9,325 bases of DNA from Pseudomonadota bacterium (GTDB lineage Bacteria; Pseudomonadota; Alphaproteobacteria; UBA8366; JADFVY01): positions 1 through 9,325 of the forward strand of contig DAOVHN010000050.1 in NCBI GenBank assembly GCA_030671915.1, written 5' to 3'. The position numbers and the translations under genes are program-made. How positions within the stretch are numbered: the stretch's first letter is position 1; the number at the start of each line of letters is the position of its first letter. A model generated the notes under the pieces. It was not told the origin of the DNA, did not search any database, and was given only the letters and a program-made list of their open reading frames with translations. Shown here piece after piece: positions 7,377 to 9,325 of this stretch.

Positions 7377-9325
7377 ATGGAACACGGCGGGCGCAGGCAG
7401 GCAGAGCAAGCCCCCGAAAATGGCGACGCTTATCCCCGAACCGGAGCAGCCAATTGGCTGCCTCCGGAGTCGGTTCGCAGATATCTGCAGATCGCACTGG
7501 GACTTGTTGCCGGATTCATTATCGGCACGATGGTTGTCCAGGGATGGTTGGACAATCGGGACGCCGACAGGATTGCTCGTGAAGGAATCGGCGTTACCCT
7601 CGATCAGGGCAGCGTTCCGTTAAATTTGTTTTTTTCGGAAACGGTTGCGCGCCTGATGACGTTGGAAGCGGTTGCCGGCGAAGCGCCGGGCAACGCGTTG
7701 AGGCTCGACCCGGGTTACCGCCGATATGATATGCAAGGCGCCGCGTTGAGCGGAACCCCCGCTCTGCCCGCCATCGCCGAAGCCGCCGCGATGGCGACGG
7801 AAACCGGCTATCCGGCCCTGTCCATGCCCTTTGTGGCCGGCGGGCTGTGGTACAGTGCGATCGTCAAGGAACGCCGGGATGCCCGGGGACAGCATGTCGG
7901 TTACGAGGGCATCCAGTTTCCGGTCTCCCGCATTCTGGAATGGTGGTCGCGCAACCGGCTTCCCTCGGGTTCTTCCTCCACGCTGTTGAGCCACGACGGC
8001 CGGATATGGCTGCGCGACCCTTTCGTGCCCGCCCTGATCGGCGCCGACGCCGCCGGCGATCCTTTCGCCGGCGCCGTGAGTGCCGATGCCAAACATCTGT
8101 CGCGCATTGTCGACTATGACGGCGGCGGCGTGGACGCGATCGTCGGCTGGCGTTCGCTGGAGGCCTTCGGGCTGATCTACGCGGTCGGAATCGACCGCGC
8201 ACAACTGCCCGCGCCATCCGGCGCATCCACCACGCTTCCATTGACCGTCGCGCTTGTCGTAACAGGCGGCGCCTTCCTGCTGGTGACCTTCATGGGAAGG
8301 CTGGCCGTGGCGCCGATGCCGGCGCCATCTCCTGCCCCGGCACCCCGCAGGGCCGAAAGGGCGCCAGTCAGGGAACCGCGGGAACCGGCCCCCAACCATC
8401 GCTTCATGACAGTCGCCGACAAGATGCCCGTGATCTTGTTCGAACAGCGTATCGGCGCAGATCTTTCCATAGACTACCGCTATGTCAGCCATGGGCTGCG
8501 GGATATTCTGGGTGTCGAGCCCGCGCAGCTGGAGGCGCGCCCCGAAATAATGTTCGAGATGATCCACGCGGAAGATCGCGCGCGGGTCCGCCACGAGCAT
8601 GAAGCGGCCTGGGCCAGCGGCGAGGATATCGATACGGTCTACCGGGTAGTCACGGGCCAGGGCCAGGAGAAGTGGGTCCATAATCTGGCCCGCGCCAGCG
8701 CCTGGACCAGGGCGGGCGAGGTCAGCGTATGGGACGGCATCGTGCTTGACGTCACGGCCCAGAAGCTGGTCGAGAGCGAACTGCGCGCCGCGCGCAACGA
8801 GGTCGAATTGACAAGCCGGGTCAAGGCGGAGTTCCTGGCCAACGTCAGCCACGAGTTGCGCACCCCGCTGAACGCGATCATCGGTTTTTCCGAGGTCATT
8901 AGCAGTGAAACCTTCGGTCCGGTCGGCGTCGACAAGTACGTGGAATATGCGCGCGACATTCACGAAAGCGCGGACCATCTGCTTGCCTTGGTCAACGATA
9001 TCCTGGACCTTTCGAAGATCGAGGCAGGCCGTGCCACGCTGGTGCTGGAAGACGCCGACGCCGCGGAACTGGTCGATTCCTGCCTGCGCCTGATCCATGG
9101 CCGCGCCGCCGACGCCCGCCTTCAACTTCGCCGGCTGGTCGAGGACTCGCTGCCGCGCCTGCGGGTCGATCCGCTGAAGATCAAGCAAATCCTCATCAAC
9201 CTCTTGTCGAACGCCGTCAAATTCACCCGCGCGGGCGGCACCGTCACCCTGCGCGCATCTTCCACGCCCGAGGGCGGCATTGCATTCGCCGTCAGCGATA
9301 CGGGTATCGGAATCGCCGAAAAAGA
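7377..9325 (+). CDS. PAS-domain sensor histidine kinase (3' truncated)
   Basis: The frame starts at the ATG at 7377, directly after an in-frame TAA, so no earlier start is possible; there is no clear Shine-Dalgarno site. It runs open to the window end (649 full codons). Two membrane helices (about 36-54 and 287-310) bracket a roughly 230-residue predicted periplasmic sensor region I do not recognise. A Pro/Ala/Arg-rich linker (about 311-340) replaces a HAMP domain. A PAS domain (fold-3 type, about 343-465) ends in DVTAQKLVE and leads through a short coiled stretch into the HisKA domain, with phospho-acceptor His492 in SHELRTPLNAIIGF. The ATPase N-box (Asn612 in NLLSNAVKF) and first G-box (Asp641 in DTGIGI) are present; the rest is beyond the window. 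The text after the H-box (FGPVGVDKYVEYARDIHESADHL) resembles PleC/DivJ-type kinases of alphaproteobacteria. It should autophosphorylate in response to an unknown signal; no response regulator is visible here. Confidence 0.9.
   Translation, partial: MEHGGRRQAEQAPENGDAYPRTGAANWLPPESVRRYLQIALGLVAGFIIGTMVVQGWLDNRDADRIAREGIGVTLDQGSVPLNLFFSETVARLMTLEAVAGEAPGNALRLDPGYRRYDMQGAALSGTPALPAIAEAAAMATETGYPALSMPFVAGGLWYSAIVKERRDARGQHVGYEGIQFPVSRILEWWSRNRLPSGSSSTLLSHDGRIWLRDPFVPALIGADAAGDPFAGAVSADAKHLSRIVDYDGGGVDAIVGWRSLEAFGLIYAVGIDRAQLPAPSGASTTLPLTVALVVTGGAFLLVTFMGRLAVAPMPAPSPAPAPRRAERAPVREPREPAPNHRFMTVADKMPVILFEQRIGADLSIDYRYVSHGLRDILGVEPAQLEARPEIMFEMIHAEDRARVRHEHEAAWASGEDIDTVYRVVTGQGQEKWVHNLARASAWTRAGEVSVWDGIVLDVTAQKLVESELRAARNEVELTSRVKAEFLANVSHELRTPLNAIIGFSEVISSETFGPVGVDKYVEYARDIHESADHLLALVNDILDLSKIEAGRATLVLEDADAAELVDSCLRLIHGRAADARLQLRRLVEDSLPRLRVDPLKIKQILINLLSNAVKFTRAGGTVTLRASSTPEGGIAFAVSDTGIGIAEK

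Noticed and set aside
7297..7623. A 108-codon plus-strand frame at the kinase start
   Set aside because: It overlaps the kinase N-terminus in another frame, has no Shine-Dalgarno site, and its composition (Trp, Cys and Arg rich) does not resemble a real protein.
7620..9188. A 522-codon open frame antisense to the sensor kinase
   Set aside because: The plus frame carries a clear PAS/HisKA/HATPase protein. The antisense translation is low-complexity in style, with no domain I recognise; long antisense frames are expected in GC-rich genes.

Overview
The window looks like chromosomal DNA of a free-living alphaproteobacterium, probably Rhodospirillales-like. The coding sequence is GC-rich and strongly G/C-ended at third codon positions. 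It carries a cyclase-TolB-like-TPR protein of a type common in Rhizobiales and Rhodospirillales, and a sensor kinase whose H-box region resembles the PleC/DivJ-type kinases of this class. This assignment is inference from protein style, not from a marker gene. There are no rRNA, tRNA, CRISPR or insertion-sequence signals, and nothing suggests a mobile island.

Layout, left to right. (1) Positions 1-1197 (+) hold the 3' part of a periplasmic cytochrome of the ethylbenzene-dehydrogenase haem-binding family; it begins upstream of the window and is closed by a strong nested-hairpin terminator (1213-1269). (2) Positions 1436-2545 (+) encode a lipoprotein alpha/beta hydrolase of the DUF900 type, with a plausible promoter in the preceding gap. 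(3) Positions 2629-4500 (+), 83 bases further on, encode a membrane-anchored class III nucleotide cyclase with a C-terminal TolB/FlgO-like domain and TPRs. (4) The cyclase runs tail-to-tail (4 bases apart) into a minus-strand operon, read right to left: zur (7066-6572), a class V PLP-dependent enzyme (6567-5425) and an EamA/DMT transporter (5428-4505). These three are packed with a 4-base gap and then a 4-base overlap. (5) An AT-rich divergent intergenic region (7067-7376) separates zur from (6) a plus-strand PAS sensor histidine kinase (7377 to the window end, truncated).

How the genes might work together. Most of the window is regulation and envelope function: a second-messenger cyclase with its predicted sensory part outside the membrane, a two-component sensor kinase, and a zinc-responsive repressor. 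The most interesting linkage is the zur / PLP enzyme / EamA exporter operon. Zinc-uptake regulators usually sit beside znuABC genes; here the partner genes are a PLP enzyme and a drug/metabolite exporter. This might mean that a small molecule made and exported under zinc control is involved, but nothing in the sequence proves it. Otherwise the genes look like ordinary members of known families.
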